Part shown: piece after piece, positions 25,037 to 34,842 of the stretch | Layout: each line of letters begins with the position of its first letter | How positions within the stretch are numbered: the stretch's first letter is position 1 | DNA from: an uncultured Clostridium sp. | GTDB taxonomy: Bacteria; Bacillota; Clostridia; TANB77; CAG-508 | NCBI GenBank assembly: GCA_930991035.1 | Contig: CAKNRV010000006.1 | Coordinates: 1 to 59,011 of the forward strand | Length of the DNA stretch: 59,011 nt | Reading direction: 5' to 3' | Notes under the pieces: model-generated | Database searches by the model: none | Told to the model about the DNA's origin: nothing | What the model saw: only the letters and a program-made list of their open reading frames with translations | Translations under genes and position numbers: made by a program

Positions 25037-26917
25037 ATGAATATTTTAAGCAAAACAAATACACCAGAAGATTTAAAAAAATTGAGCATATCAGAAAAGC
25101 AAGAGCTTGCTACCCAGCTAAGAGAATTGGTTATACAAACTGTATCAAAGACAGGTGGGCATCTAGCATCAAATTTAGGCGTTGTAGAGCTTACAATTGC
25201 TTTACATAGTGTGTTTGATATGCCAAAAGATAAAATTGTATGGGATGTTGGACACCAGACTTATGTTCACAAAATTTTGACTGGTAGAAAAGACAAAATT
25301 AGCACAATTAGGTCGTTTAATGGATTAGCTGGTTTTCCAAAAAGTTCTGAGTCTGAATATGACAGCTTTAATACAGGGCATAGTAGTACATCAATTTCTG
25401 CAGCTTTGGGAATGGCAAGGGCTAGAGATATAAAAAAAGAGCACCACAGTGTTATTGCGGTGATTGGTGATGGCGCACTAACAGGTGGTATGGCATTAGA
25501 GGCTTTAAATGATGCTGGTAGTAGCAAAACAAACTTGATTGTAATATTAAATGATAATGAAATGAGCATTGCAAAAAATGTAGGTGGTATATCTCAATTT
25601 TTAACTAGAATTCGTACTAGAAAATTATATAACAAATCTGATAAATATATTAAGAAGATGGTTTTACGTATTCCAAAAATAGGTAATAGAATTATAAAAT
25701 TTGTTAGGAAAATAAAATATGGTATAAAACAAATGATAATTCCTAATATGCTTTTTGAAGATTTAGGCTTTAAATACCTAGGACCAGTTGATGGACATAG
25801 CATAGAAAATTTGGAATCAATACTAAAAAAGGCTAAAGAATTGGATGGACCAATACTTATACATACCTTGACTAAAAAAGGAAAAGGGTACCGCCCAGCA
25901 GAGGAAAATCCTGATAAATTTCACAGTACAAGCCCATTTGACATAGAAACAGGAAATTCTGTGCAAAGTAAAAAAGACGATTATTCTAAGGTGTTTGGAA
26001 AAAAACTTGTGGAACTTGCGAAAACAGATAAAAACATTGTAGCTATAACTGCTGCAATGAGGGATGGCACAGGGTTAACAGAATTTGCAAGGGAATTTCC
26101 CGATAGGTTTTTTGATGTAGGAATAGCAGAACAGCACGCTTTAACAATGGCAGCAGGATTAGCAAAAGGGGGATTAAAGCCAGTGGTTAGTATTTATTCT
26201 TCATTTTACCAAAGGGCATTTGACCAAGCAATAGACGATATTTGTATGCAAAATCTTCCTGTGGTAATGTGTGTGGATAGAGCTGGAATAGTTGGTAATG
26301 ATGGAGAAACACATCAGGGGTTATTGGATATGGCATTTTTTAGATTAATTCCGTCTGTTACAATTATGGCACCAAAGGATTTTAAAGAATTGGAAATGAT
26401 GATTGAATTTGCAATTGGTTTAAACAAGCCAGTCGTTATTAGATACCCAAGAGGCGGAGAAGGTAAGAAAAAGTTTGCTGAGCATAATGAAATTGAATTG
26501 GGAAAATGTGAAGAAATTGTGGAAAATAGGTTCAAAAATGTAGATAAATGTGTTACAATAGTAGCGGTTGGAAATATGGTAGAAAGAGCAGTAGAAGTAG
26601 CAGAAATGCTTGAAAAGGATAATATTGGTGCAGAAATAATAAATACCAGATTTATAAAACCAATCGATGCAAAAACAATAATAGAAAAAATACAAAAAAC
26701 TGGAAATTGTATTACAATTGAAGATGGAACTATTGCCAGCGGTTTAGGCACAATAGTAAAAGAATTAATTGTTGATAATAATCTTAAAGATATACAGTTT
26801 AAAGCGTTTGCATATCCAGATAAGTTTATAGAACACGGTAATGTTGGAGAGTTAGAGAAAAAATATAAAATGGATGCGCAGAGCATTTATGAATATATCG
26901 TTGGTATGGCATTCTAG
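25037..26917 (+). CDS. dxs: 1-deoxy-D-xylulose-5-phosphate synthase
   Basis: A 626-residue thiamine-diphosphate enzyme that condenses pyruvate and glyceraldehyde-3-phosphate, the first step of the MEP isoprenoid pathway. It has SKTGGHLASNLGVVELT, the TPP/Mg motif GDGALTGGM...NDNEMSIA, DGTGLTEFA and RYPRGG. Length is normal. AAAAGGA lies 10 nt before ATG 25037; an ATG at 25028 is too close to it. The next gene carries a shared leader motif. Confidence 0.96.
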   Translation: MNILSKTNTPEDLKKLSISEKQELATQLRELVIQTVSKTGGHLASNLGVVELTIALHSVFDMPKDKIVWDVGHQTYVHKILTGRKDKISTIRSFNGLAGFPKSSESEYDSFNTGHSSTSISAALGMARARDIKKEHHSVIAVIGDGALTGGMALEALNDAGSSKTNLIVILNDNEMSIAKNVGGISQFLTRIRTRKLYNKSDKYIKKMVLRIPKIGNRIIKFVRKIKYGIKQMIIPNMLFEDLGFKYLGPVDGHSIENLESILKKAKELDGPILIHTLTKKGKGYRPAEENPDKFHSTSPFDIETGNSVQSKKDDYSKVFGKKLVELAKTDKNIVAITAAMRDGTGLTEFAREFPDRFFDVGIAEQHALTMAAGLAKGGLKPVVSIYSSFYQRAFDQAIDDICMQNLPVVMCVDRAGIVGNDGETHQGLLDMAFFRLIPSVTIMAPKDFKELEMMIEFAIGLNKPVVIRYPRGGEGKKKFAEHNEIELGKCEEIVENRFKNVDKCVTIVAVGNMVERAVEVAEMLEKDNIGAEIINTRFIKPIDAKTIIEKIQKTGNCITIEDGTIASGLGTIVKELIVDNNLKDIQFKAFAYPDKFIEHGNVGELEKKYKMDAQSIYEYIVGMAF

Positions 26918-26962
26918 ATTTATAATACAGATAGAAAAATAAAAAACATATAAAGATAAGTT

Positions 26963-26991
26963 TATAGGTAATACCTTCGAAAACCTAAATA
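26963..26991 (+). promoter_or_regulatory. Leader motif TATAGGTA..ACC...AAACCTAAATA, copy B (S4 gene)
   Basis: TATAGGTAATACC then AAAACCTAAATA, ending 21 nt before the TTG start of the S4 gene. Preceded by AAGTTTA as in copy A. Confidence 0.55.
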
Positions 26992-27012
26992 CATAATAAA
27001 AGGAAAATTAAA

Positions 27013-27822
27013 TTGAATAGAAATGACATTTTAAGTAAAATTACAAATGACGAAGATAGATTTTTAGTAGCTAAGTTATTAGATAAAATAGAGTTTGTAG
27101 CAAAAAGAAACTCAGTAGAATATACAGATTTCTTAGATATTAGGCAAAGCAAGATGCTAGAAAAAGTAATGAAGGAATTAAAACTTAATAACTATTTACT
27201 TTATGGTGGATATTCAGAAGCGGAAAGAAATGTCTTAGTAATATTTCCAAATAAGTTAGAAGACGTGTTTAAACAAGGTCAGTTTGACTATAACTCTATT
27301 GTAGAAGTTATTAGAATAAAACTTCCAAATGAGCTAAAAGGAATGTATTCACATAGAGACTATCTTGGAGCAGTAATAAAAATCGGAATGAAACGAGAAA
27401 AGGTAGGAGACATAATTACAAATAACAATGGAGCTGATTTAATAGTTTTAAAAGAATCTACAAAATATATTTTAGAAGGGCTAAAAAGGTTAACCAGATT
27501 TAGTAAATCTGATTTTGAAGAAGTAAAAATAGAGGAGCTGAATATAGCAGAACCAAAAATACAAAGGCTTGAAATAATTATTCCATCAATGAGAATTGAC
27601 TCAATAGTATCTGAAGCAATTAGAATTTCACGTTCTAAAGCAAGTGATATGATAAAAGAGGAGCGTGTATTTATAAATAATGAACTAATTACAAAGGGCG
27701 CCAAAGAAGCAAAAGAAGGGGACAAAGTTACTGTTAGAGGTAAAGGTAGATTTAAAGTTGGAAATGTTATTAATACTACTAAGAAGGGAAATTTGGTTCT
27801 AACGATTGAGAAGAGCGTTTAA
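27013..27822 (+). CDS. ylmH: YlmH-type S4 RNA-binding protein
   Basis: A 269-residue protein with the YlmH layout: an N-terminal helical part, a central alpha/beta domain (YLLYGGYSEAERNVLVIFP, YSHRDYLGAVIKIG), and a C-terminal S4 domain (MRIDSIVSEAIRISRSKASDMIKEERVFIN). YlmH in other Firmicutes lies in the cell-division cluster and binds stalled 50S ribosomes. Here it sits alone after dxs. TTG at 27013 follows AAAAGGA at 9 nt. The role is known only by family. Confidence 0.88.
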   Translation: MNRNDILSKITNDEDRFLVAKLLDKIEFVAKRNSVEYTDFLDIRQSKMLEKVMKELKLNNYLLYGGYSEAERNVLVIFPNKLEDVFKQGQFDYNSIVEVIRIKLPNELKGMYSHRDYLGAVIKIGMKREKVGDIITNNNGADLIVLKESTKYILEGLKRLTRFSKSDFEEVKIEELNIAEPKIQRLEIIIPSMRIDSIVSEAIRISRSKASDMIKEERVFINNELITKGAKEAKEGDKVTVRGKGRFKVGNVINTTKKGNLVLTIEKSV

Positions 27823-27846
27823 GGTTTGTTGTTTGAAAAATAATTA

Positions 27847-28043
27847 GGTTTTGGCGTTTTATAATTAATACTTTATAAAATCTTGGTAGAATGTATGTTG
27901 TAAATGTTTGTTTTCGGCCCCAAATATCATACAAACTGTAAAACTCAACTAAAGTGTAAATAGTATGTAAACTTGTCAGTTCCCAACTTAAGTACTAAAA
28001 CAAAATTTAAAACATACATCTTGACGAGATAAAAATCAAAACC
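27847..28043. repeat. Structured intergenic element, copy 3
   Basis: Core similar to copies 1 and 2 (TTCGGCCC, TACAAACTGTAA, AAACTTGTCAGTTCCCAACTTAAGTAC). Inner arms are ATGTATGTT (27891-27899) with AACATACAT (28011-28019); outer arms GGTTTTGG (27847) with CAAAACC (28037-28043). It fills the ylmH-folD gap. Confidence 0.75.
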
Positions 28044-28104
28044 ACTATAACAAAATGTAAAGCTATTAAATCTAAAAGAGATAAAGAAAGGAATGAACTT
28101 TAAA

Positions 28105-28953
28105 ATGGAGATAATAAATGGAAAAGAACTTGCTAAAAAAATTAGAGAGAAACTTAAAGAAGAGGTAACAGAGCTAAAAAAAGAAGGGATTAATCCAAAG
28201 CTTGCGGTTATAATGGTAGGAAATGATAAGGCATCTGCTACGTATGTAAGAAACAAAAGTAGAGCTTGTGACGAAATTGGAATTGAGTTTGAAGAGTTTT
28301 TATTAGAAGATACTATTACACAAAAGGAATTGATAGACTTAATAAAAGAACTAAATAATAGAAAAGACATAAATGGAATTCTACTTCAAAGTCCTATTCC
28401 AGAAAATTTGGACATAAGAGAAGCTTTTAATACAATCGATTCTACAAAAGATGTTGATGGTTTCAACCCAATAAATGTTGGTAAATTATCAATTGGAGAG
28501 GATGCTTTTATTTCGTGTACACCATTAGGTGTTACAAAAATGTTAGAGGCATATAACATTCCGGTTGAAGGCAAAAGGGCTGTAATAATAGGTAGAAGCA
28601 ACATTGTAGGAAAACCTTTAATTCAATGTATGCTTAATAAAAATGCAACAGTTACTGTGTGCCATTCAAGAACTAAAAATTTAGGAGAAATTACAAAGCA
28701 AGCAGACATACTAATTGCAGCATTAGGAAAACCTAAATTTGTAACAGAAGATATGGTAAAGGATGGCGCTGTGGTTATAGATGTTGGAATAAACAGAAAC
28801 GAAGAAGGAAAATTGGTTGGAGATGTGGATTTTGAAAATGTTTCAAAAAAAGCATCATATATAACTCCTGTACCAGGTGGAGTTGGACCAATGACAGTAG
28901 CAATGTTAATGAATAATGTGGTTAAGGCAGCAAAGCTAGGCAAAAATGTGTAA
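28105..28953 (+). CDS. folD: Bifunctional methylenetetrahydrofolate dehydrogenase/cyclohydrolase
   Basis: A 282-residue enzyme that interconverts 5,10-methylene- and 10-formyl-tetrahydrofolate. It has the catalytic Lys motif TYVRNKSRAC, LLQSPIPENLD, KDVDGFNP, the dinucleotide-binding GRSNIVGKP, and TPVPGGVGPMT. ATG 28105 fits the family N-terminus (MEIINGKELA); ATG 28093 touches the ribosome site. Confidence 0.95.
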   Translation: MEIINGKELAKKIREKLKEEVTELKKEGINPKLAVIMVGNDKASATYVRNKSRACDEIGIEFEEFLLEDTITQKELIDLIKELNNRKDINGILLQSPIPENLDIREAFNTIDSTKDVDGFNPINVGKLSIGEDAFISCTPLGVTKMLEAYNIPVEGKRAVIIGRSNIVGKPLIQCMLNKNATVTVCHSRTKNLGEITKQADILIAALGKPKFVTEDMVKDGAVVIDVGINRNEEGKLVGDVDFENVSKKASYITPVPGGVGPMTVAMLMNNVVKAAKLGKNV

Positions 28954-28964
28954 CTACATATATA

Positions 28965-28980
28965 TCTTCCACGTGGAACT
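28965..28980. promoter_or_regulatory. parS-like palindrome
   Basis: TCTTCCACGTGGAACT contains the 12-bp palindrome TTCCACGTGGAA. It matches 14 of 16 positions of the conserved parS pattern TGTTnCACGTGnAACA bound by ParB/Spo0J. It lies 11 bp after the folD stop, outside any gene. Confidence 0.45.
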
Positions 28981-29109
28981 ACTTAGAACAAATAGCATAA
29001 TTAAGATAATAGTAAAAAAGACATCATACGTTCGGGGGCTATTTCTAGATAGTGTTTTCATAAATTTATAATTTTTGCTAATACTATCTGGAAAGGAAAA
29101 GGACGAGGA

Positions 29110-29784
29110 TTGAATATAAATTTTGATAAAAGTAAAATAAAAGTTATAAAATGCGGAGATGGAGCATATCCTAAAAAATTAGAAAATATTTATGCTAAAC
29201 CTCAGGTTTTATATGTGCTAGGAAATGAAAAGTTATTAAATGATAAATCTATTGCTGTAATAGGTTGCAGAGATTGCACAAATTATGGATTAAAGAATTC
29301 ATATAAATTTGCTTATGAGTTAGCAAGAAAAGGAGTTTGTATAGTAAGCGGACTGGCAAGAGGAATTGATTCGTATGCTCATATTGGTGCGCTAAAGGCT
29401 GAAGGGAAAACAGTAGCTGTATTAGGATGTGGATTGGACATTGTATATCCACCAGAAAATTTTGAACTGTATAAGGCTATAATTAAAAATAATGGTGCTA
29501 TTATAACAGAATATCCATTAGGAACCAAGCCGGAAAAAATGAACTTTCCTATACGAAATAGAATAATTAGTGGAATGTCTGATGGAGTGCTAGTAGTTGA
29601 AGCTAAAAAAAGAAGCGGAACAATGATTACGGTCGGATATGCTTTAGAACAGGGAAAAGATGTATACGCAATTCCTGGAAATATTAGTAGTAGCACGTCT
29701 TATGGAACAAATGAATTGATAAAAGAAGGAGCAATACCTATAACAAAAATAGAAGATTTTGAATTTTTATACCAAATACCTTGA
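29110..29784 (+). CDS. dprA: DNA processing protein DprA (minimal Rossmann form)
   Basis: A 224-residue protein with almost only the DprA Rossmann-like domain: YPKKLENI, SIAVIGCRDCTNYG, SGLARGIDSYAH, LGCGLDIVYPPEN, FPIRNRIISGMSDGVLVVEA, GTMITV and AIPGN. DprA loads RecA on incoming single-stranded DNA. The N-terminal SAM-like and C-terminal winged-helix parts found in longer members (about 280-370 residues) are missing. TTG 29110 follows GGACGAGGA. Confidence 0.9.
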   Translation: MNINFDKSKIKVIKCGDGAYPKKLENIYAKPQVLYVLGNEKLLNDKSIAVIGCRDCTNYGLKNSYKFAYELARKGVCIVSGLARGIDSYAHIGALKAEGKTVAVLGCGLDIVYPPENFELYKAIIKNNGAIITEYPLGTKPEKMNFPIRNRIISGMSDGVLVVEAKKRSGTMITVGYALEQGKDVYAIPGNISSSTSYGTNELIKEGAIPITKIEDFEFLYQIP

Positions 29785-30002
29785 CATATTTTGAGTTTAT
29801 TTATAAAATATATTTGAAAAATAGGAGTAATGCGCCTTGTAAGGTAACATAAATATGTTGTTATGAACTAGTAAATAGTCAGAAAATATTATTTAATGCT
29901 GAAAACAAAGTATATTCAAAATAATATAACTAAGTGAAAAGGCACAGAACTCTTAAAGACTAATGAAAAATTGCGCAAATAAACATAATGGAGGAAAAAT
30001 CA

Positions 30003-32561
30003 ATGTACACATTTAATAGGATAAAAGTCAATCCTCAGTTGCCAAAAAGGATTGAAAAATTGTCAGTCATTGCAAATAACTTATGGTGGTCGTGGAATAC
30101 AAATTTCTTAAAATTATTTAAAGAAATAGACATAGATTTATGGGAAAGAGTTGGCAAAAATCCTGTAAAATTTTTAAAACACGTGTCACAAGAAAAGTTA
30201 GAAGCTGCAAGCGAAAATCAAGAGCTTTTAAAACAGTATGATAAATTTGTAAAAGATTTTGAAGATTATATGAAGAGCAAGAATACGTGGTTTAATAAGA
30301 AATTCCCAGATAATACTGGTGATTTAATTGCGTATTTTTCGGCAGAATATGGATTAGACGAAATCCTATCTATATATTCTGGTGGACTTGGTATTTTGTC
30401 TGGTGATCATCTTAAGTCTGCAAGTGATTTAGGTGTTCCACTAATTGCAGTTGGACTTTTATATAAAAATGGGTATTTTTCACAAAAAATAAATGGACAA
30501 GGTGTGCAAGAAACAGAATATACAGATTTAGAAATAGAAGATTTGCCTATTACTCCAGTAAAAGATGTAGATGGACAAGATTTAATAATATCAGTAGATA
30601 TGCCTAAAAAGAAGTTATACATTAAAGTATGGGAGATAAAAGTAGGAAGAGTTACGCTATACTTAATGGATTCTGATATAGAAGCAAATATTGCAGAATA
30701 TAGAGGAATAACTAAAACTTTATATGGAGGCAACCAAGAAACTCGTATTCAACAAGAAATTGTATTGGGAATGGCAGGAGTTGAGCTATTAAGAAGACTT
30801 GGTGTAAAACCAACTGTATACCATATGAACGAAGGACACTCTTCTTTCTTAATACTAAAATTAATAGAAAATACAATAAAGGATAAAAAGGTATCATTTA
30901 ATATTGCAAAAGATATTGTTAGTTCAAAAACAGTATTTACAACACATACACCAGTTCCAGCTGGAAACGATATATTCCCAATTGAACTAATGGATACATA
31001 TTTTAAAGATTATTGGGATAAATTGGGAATAGATAAACAAGAATTCTTTAGAATGGGAATGAAACCAAATGCAAGTCTAAGTAGTGGATTTGATATGGGA
31101 GTACTTGCTTTAAAAGTAGCAGGTAAGAAAAACGGGGTAAGTAAGTTACACGGAGCAGTTTCAAGAGAGCTATTTGGAGACATTTGGCCAAATATAGATT
31201 CAAATGAAGCACCAATTACTTATGTAACAAATGGTATACATACTTGTTCATGGCTTCCACAAAATATTAAAAATTTATATAACGAATATTTAACACCATA
31301 CTGGCAAGATAATATATTCCAAGACGAAGTATGGGAGAAAATAAATAATATCCCAGACGAGAAGTTGTGGAATGCTCATATGGAAAGAAAAAGAAAGTTA
31401 ATAGATTTAGTAAAAAAGAGCACAACACAAAGATTACGTAGATGCGGATATAGCTATAACGAAATAGAAAGAATTACATCAAAATTAAGTGAGAATACTC
31501 TTACAATAGGTTTTGCAAGAAGATTTGCAACATATAAAAGAGCAACATTGATATTTAAAGATTTAGAGAGAATTACACAAATATTTAGCAATGAAAATAG
31601 ACCAATTCAAATTATATTTGCAGGAAAAGCACATCCAGCAGATAAAGAAGGACAAGATTTAATAAAATACATCCACGAGATTTCAATGAAACCACAATTT
31701 AAGGGAAAAATATTCTTGCTAGAAAACTATAATATAGCAATGTCAAGATATTTGATAAGTGGTGTAGATGTATGGCTAAATACACCAAGAAGACCAATGG
31801 AAGCATCTGGAACATCTGGACAAAAGGCATCTGTAAATGGAGTTATAAATTTTAGCGTACTAGATGGTTGGTGGGCAGAAGGATATAATTCTAAAAACGG
31901 TTGGTATATAGGTTTAAATGAAGAATATGAAAATTATGAAGTACAAGATAAAGCTGATAGTGACGACATATATACAACTTTAGAAAATAAAATTTTGCCA
32001 ACATATTATGATAAGAACAAAAATGGAATACCAGAAAAATGGGTAAAAATTATGAAAAATTCTATAATTTCAACAGGTGGAAAGTTTAGTACTTCAAGGA
32101 TGCTAGTTGATTACGTAGAAAAATTATATATTCCATTATGTAATTTATATGATAAGTATTATAGCAAGTTGGACAAAGTAACAGAGTTTAACAGTTGGAA
32201 AGACGAGCTATATCAAAATTGGGATGATATAAAAATAACTCAGGAAAATAATTTGAATGATGTAACCATAGATGCAGGAAATTATATAGATGTACGTTGT
32301 AAAGTAAAACTTCCAAATATTTCTGTAAATAACATACAAGCACAAGTATATTACGGAAAAATAGAAGACAATGGGGTAGTTGACGATGTGTCTATAATTC
32401 CAATGAATTTAATTAGCGAAGATAAGGAAAACAAAGAATATACTTATACTGCTAAAATAAAATTAGTTAATGGTGGAGAGTATGGTTATACATTTAGAGT
32501 TATGCCAAAGCACGAAATGATATTGGATGCTGCAAACTTAGATTTGATTAAGTGGATCTAG
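30003..32561 (+). CDS. glgP: Alpha-glucan phosphorylase
   Basis: An 852-residue GT35 phosphorylase with the N-terminal DUF3417 extension (NNLWWSWN) of the bacterial/archaeal subtype. It releases glucose-1-phosphate from glycogen or maltodextrin. The pyridoxal-phosphate lysine region is RRPMEASGTSGQKASVNG; VYHMNEGHSSF and GFARRFATYKR are typical. A beta-rich C-terminal extension (about 740-850) is present. ATG 30003 follows GGAGG at 8 nt; an upstream ATG at 29988 overlaps that site. It pairs functionally with the branching enzyme across the terminator. The 200-bp gap before it (29785-30002) shows no clear motif. Confidence 0.93.
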   Translation: MYTFNRIKVNPQLPKRIEKLSVIANNLWWSWNTNFLKLFKEIDIDLWERVGKNPVKFLKHVSQEKLEAASENQELLKQYDKFVKDFEDYMKSKNTWFNKKFPDNTGDLIAYFSAEYGLDEILSIYSGGLGILSGDHLKSASDLGVPLIAVGLLYKNGYFSQKINGQGVQETEYTDLEIEDLPITPVKDVDGQDLIISVDMPKKKLYIKVWEIKVGRVTLYLMDSDIEANIAEYRGITKTLYGGNQETRIQQEIVLGMAGVELLRRLGVKPTVYHMNEGHSSFLILKLIENTIKDKKVSFNIAKDIVSSKTVFTTHTPVPAGNDIFPIELMDTYFKDYWDKLGIDKQEFFRMGMKPNASLSSGFDMGVLALKVAGKKNGVSKLHGAVSRELFGDIWPNIDSNEAPITYVTNGIHTCSWLPQNIKNLYNEYLTPYWQDNIFQDEVWEKINNIPDEKLWNAHMERKRKLIDLVKKSTTQRLRRCGYSYNEIERITSKLSENTLTIGFARRFATYKRATLIFKDLERITQIFSNENRPIQIIFAGKAHPADKEGQDLIKYIHEISMKPQFKGKIFLLENYNIAMSRYLISGVDVWLNTPRRPMEASGTSGQKASVNGVINFSVLDGWWAEGYNSKNGWYIGLNEEYENYEVQDKADSDDIYTTLENKILPTYYDKNKNGIPEKWVKIMKNSIISTGGKFSTSRMLVDYVEKLYIPLCNLYDKYYSKLDKVTEFNSWKDELYQNWDDIKITQENNLNDVTIDAGNYIDVRCKVKLPNISVNNIQAQVYYGKIEDNGVVDDVSIIPMNLISEDKENKEYTYTAKIKLVNGGEYGYTFRVMPKHEMILDAANLDLIKWI

Positions 32562-32698
32562 TAGAAATAAGAAGCATATTAAGAGAATAAAAAAGAGTTT
32601 TATTTACCAATGTAGTAAAAACCACACATTGCGGAAAAAAACATAAAAACAAAGGTTACAATAAAATTTATAAAAATTATAAAGAAAGGAGATAAACA

Positions 32699-32863
32699 AT
32701 GGAAGAAAAAAAAGATAATTTAAATACAAAAAAGAATCAAGAAGAAAGAGCTAAGAGATTGACTGAGAAAAAGAATACGTTTACATTTATATATATACTA
32801 GTAGGAATAGTAGTTATAATATTACTTGGACTTTTATTATATACTTGGATAACTAGTATGTAG
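32699..32863 (+). CDS. Small tail-anchored membrane protein
   Basis: A 54-residue protein: a charged N-terminal half (MEEKKDNLNTKKN...LTEKK) and one C-terminal helix (about 28-50, FTFIYILVGIVV...). AAAGGAG lies 7 nt before ATG 32699. It lies between glgP and a terminator, so it is likely expressed. Function is unknown. Confidence 0.6.
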   Translation: MEEKKDNLNTKKNQEERAKRLTEKKNTFTFIYILVGIVVIILLGLLLYTWITSM

Positions 32864-32891
32864 GTCATAAAAAAGTAGATTTAATCTAAAC

Positions 32892-32932
32892 AAAAAGTTG
32901 GCAAAATGAACATTCAATTTTGTCAACTTTTT
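32892..32932. terminator. Bidirectional terminator
   Basis: AAAAAGTTGGCAAAAT pairs with ATTTTGTCAACTTTTT; A- and T-runs on either side serve the convergent small membrane gene and branching-enzyme gene. Confidence 0.8.
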
Positions 32933-32991
32933 GTTATTATTTACAACTTTACTTTTAAAACATACATTGATTTCTTTTTTAATAAAGTAGT

Positions 32992-34584
32992 CTAATAATA
33001 CACCATATAATCTATTTCTGGGAAGATGCAATCTTTTTCTTCAATATCTGCTAAAAAGTCCTCATCCAATTTTTCGTCTGTTATCTGATAATACAATTTA
33101 GTGAATCTTCCAATATGGTCTTTTATTCTTTTTTTTGCGTAATCAACCATAGTTCCATTAGTTATAATAAACAACCAATCACTACTTTGTGCCAGTAAAA
33201 GTTCTCTTGCACATTGGTTTAAAGCTTTTCTACGTATAGAATCTTCTGGCTCATTTGGATATAGATGGGCAAGTTCTACCATTCTATTACCTGCTATGTG
33301 CAAATGTCTATGAGCATAATCATTAGTTGGGTTTAGCCATACTTCGCTATAACCATTAGCACCCCAGCTAGACCTACAAGGTTCTGCAACTTGCATTAAA
33401 GGATATTTGTCAATATATTCACTTGGAGTTATTAATTTAAAATTACACTCGTCATAATAAATTTTCTTAAATAATACATATAACCAATATGGTCCTTCAT
33501 ACCACCAATGTCCATATAATTCAGCATCATAAGGACATAATATTATTGGAGGATTTGCCATAATAGGAGCTAACTTTTCTATTTGAGCACTTCTACTATC
33601 AAAAAAGTGTCCAGCTTGTTTTTCGGCTGAATCTTTAGCCCATTGAAGATTATAATATTGCTTTTCGCAATCTTTGCCAGTAATTCTGTAATACTTTATT
33701 CCAGTGTGAACTCTAGCACCATTTGATGCAATATATGGCTTTATATAATCATAATCTGTATCGTAACCAATATCTCTGTAAAATTCTCTATAATTAAAAT
33801 CTCCAGGATATCCATTAATTGAGCTCCATACCTGTCTAGAGGATTCCATATCTCTACCAAAAGCAATAACTCCTCCAGGAGAAACAATTGGTGCAAATGT
33901 GCCATATACAGGGGTAGGGTCAGCATACAAAATACCGTGCGACTCTGTAATAATATAATTTATACCGTATTCTTTTAAATACTTATCTGCCTCTGGTATA
34001 TATCCACATTCTGGAAGCCAAATTCCACGAGGTTTCTTACCAAAATATTTCTCATAAGTTTGAACCCCAATTGCAATTTGAGCTCTAACGGTTTCTTCTG
34101 TTATATACAGAATTGGAAAATATCCGTGAGTTGCACCACAAGTAATTATTTCTAAAACACCAATATCTTGGAAATGCTTAAAACCTTGTATTAAGTTACA
34201 ATTAAATACATCTTTAAAAACATACAAATCATTAGAATATCTTTCTAAATAATAATGCGACAATTTATTCAATTCTGGATCATATTTTGTACGAACCACT
34301 TCTTTTTCGCAAAGCTCAATATGTTTTTTTAGATATTTTATATATCTTTCTTGCAAAAGCTTGTTATCAAGCATATTAAGAAGAGGGGGAGTAAGCGACA
34401 TTGTAAGTCTAAAATCAACTTTTTCCTCCTCCAACTTTTTAAAATTCAATAAAAGTGGAATGTATGTTTCGGAAATTGCTTCATATAGCCATTGCTCTTC
34501 TAAATAATCTTCACTTTCTGGATGATGTATAAATGGCAAATGAGCGTGAAGTACAAAGCTTACATATCCTTTTTCTTTTGTCAT
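32992..34584 (-). CDS. GH57 1,4-alpha-glucan branching enzyme
   Basis: A 530-residue glycoside hydrolase family 57 protein (DUF1957 group). It has the first metal/active-site motif HAHLPF, the catalytic nucleophile Glu in GIWLPECGY and the acid/base Asp in CPYDAELYGHWWYEGP. The length and C-terminal helical domain fit characterised GH57 branching enzymes, which form alpha-1,6 branches in glycogen. It is convergent with glgP. A hairpin with TGCCTTT/AAAGGCA arms lies 42-77 bp upstream (34626-34660). Confidence 0.9.
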   Translation of the reverse strand: MTKEKGYVSFVLHAHLPFIHHPESEDYLEEQWLYEAISETYIPLLLNFKKLEEEKVDFRLTMSLTPPLLNMLDNKLLQERYIKYLKKHIELCEKEVVRTKYDPELNKLSHYYLERYSNDLYVFKDVFNCNLIQGFKHFQDIGVLEIITCGATHGYFPILYITEETVRAQIAIGVQTYEKYFGKKPRGIWLPECGYIPEADKYLKEYGINYIITESHGILYADPTPVYGTFAPIVSPGGVIAFGRDMESSRQVWSSINGYPGDFNYREFYRDIGYDTDYDYIKPYIASNGARVHTGIKYYRITGKDCEKQYYNLQWAKDSAEKQAGHFFDSRSAQIEKLAPIMANPPIILCPYDAELYGHWWYEGPYWLYVLFKKIYYDECNFKLITPSEYIDKYPLMQVAEPCRSSWGANGYSEVWLNPTNDYAHRHLHIAGNRMVELAHLYPNEPEDSIRRKALNQCARELLLAQSSDWLFIITNGTMVDYAKKRIKDHIGRFTKLYYQITDEKLDEDFLADIEEKDCIFPEIDYMVYY

Positions 34585-34842
34585 TTTTAACCAAAACCTT
34601 TCTTAGTATAATTATTGCTAAAATTTGCCTTTATAGTTATAAGGATAACAAACAAAGGCATAGGCAGAATTATATTATATAAATTAGTACAATTTTAAAA
34701 CACTTATTTTAATTATGGTAGCTAGAAAGGGATATTTTTATATGGAAAATTTATATTAATTACGATGCTGATATATATTTAATCCAAAACATAAATCCAA
34801 AAGAGTAATGGCTACAATAATTAATTCTTGACTAATTAAAAT

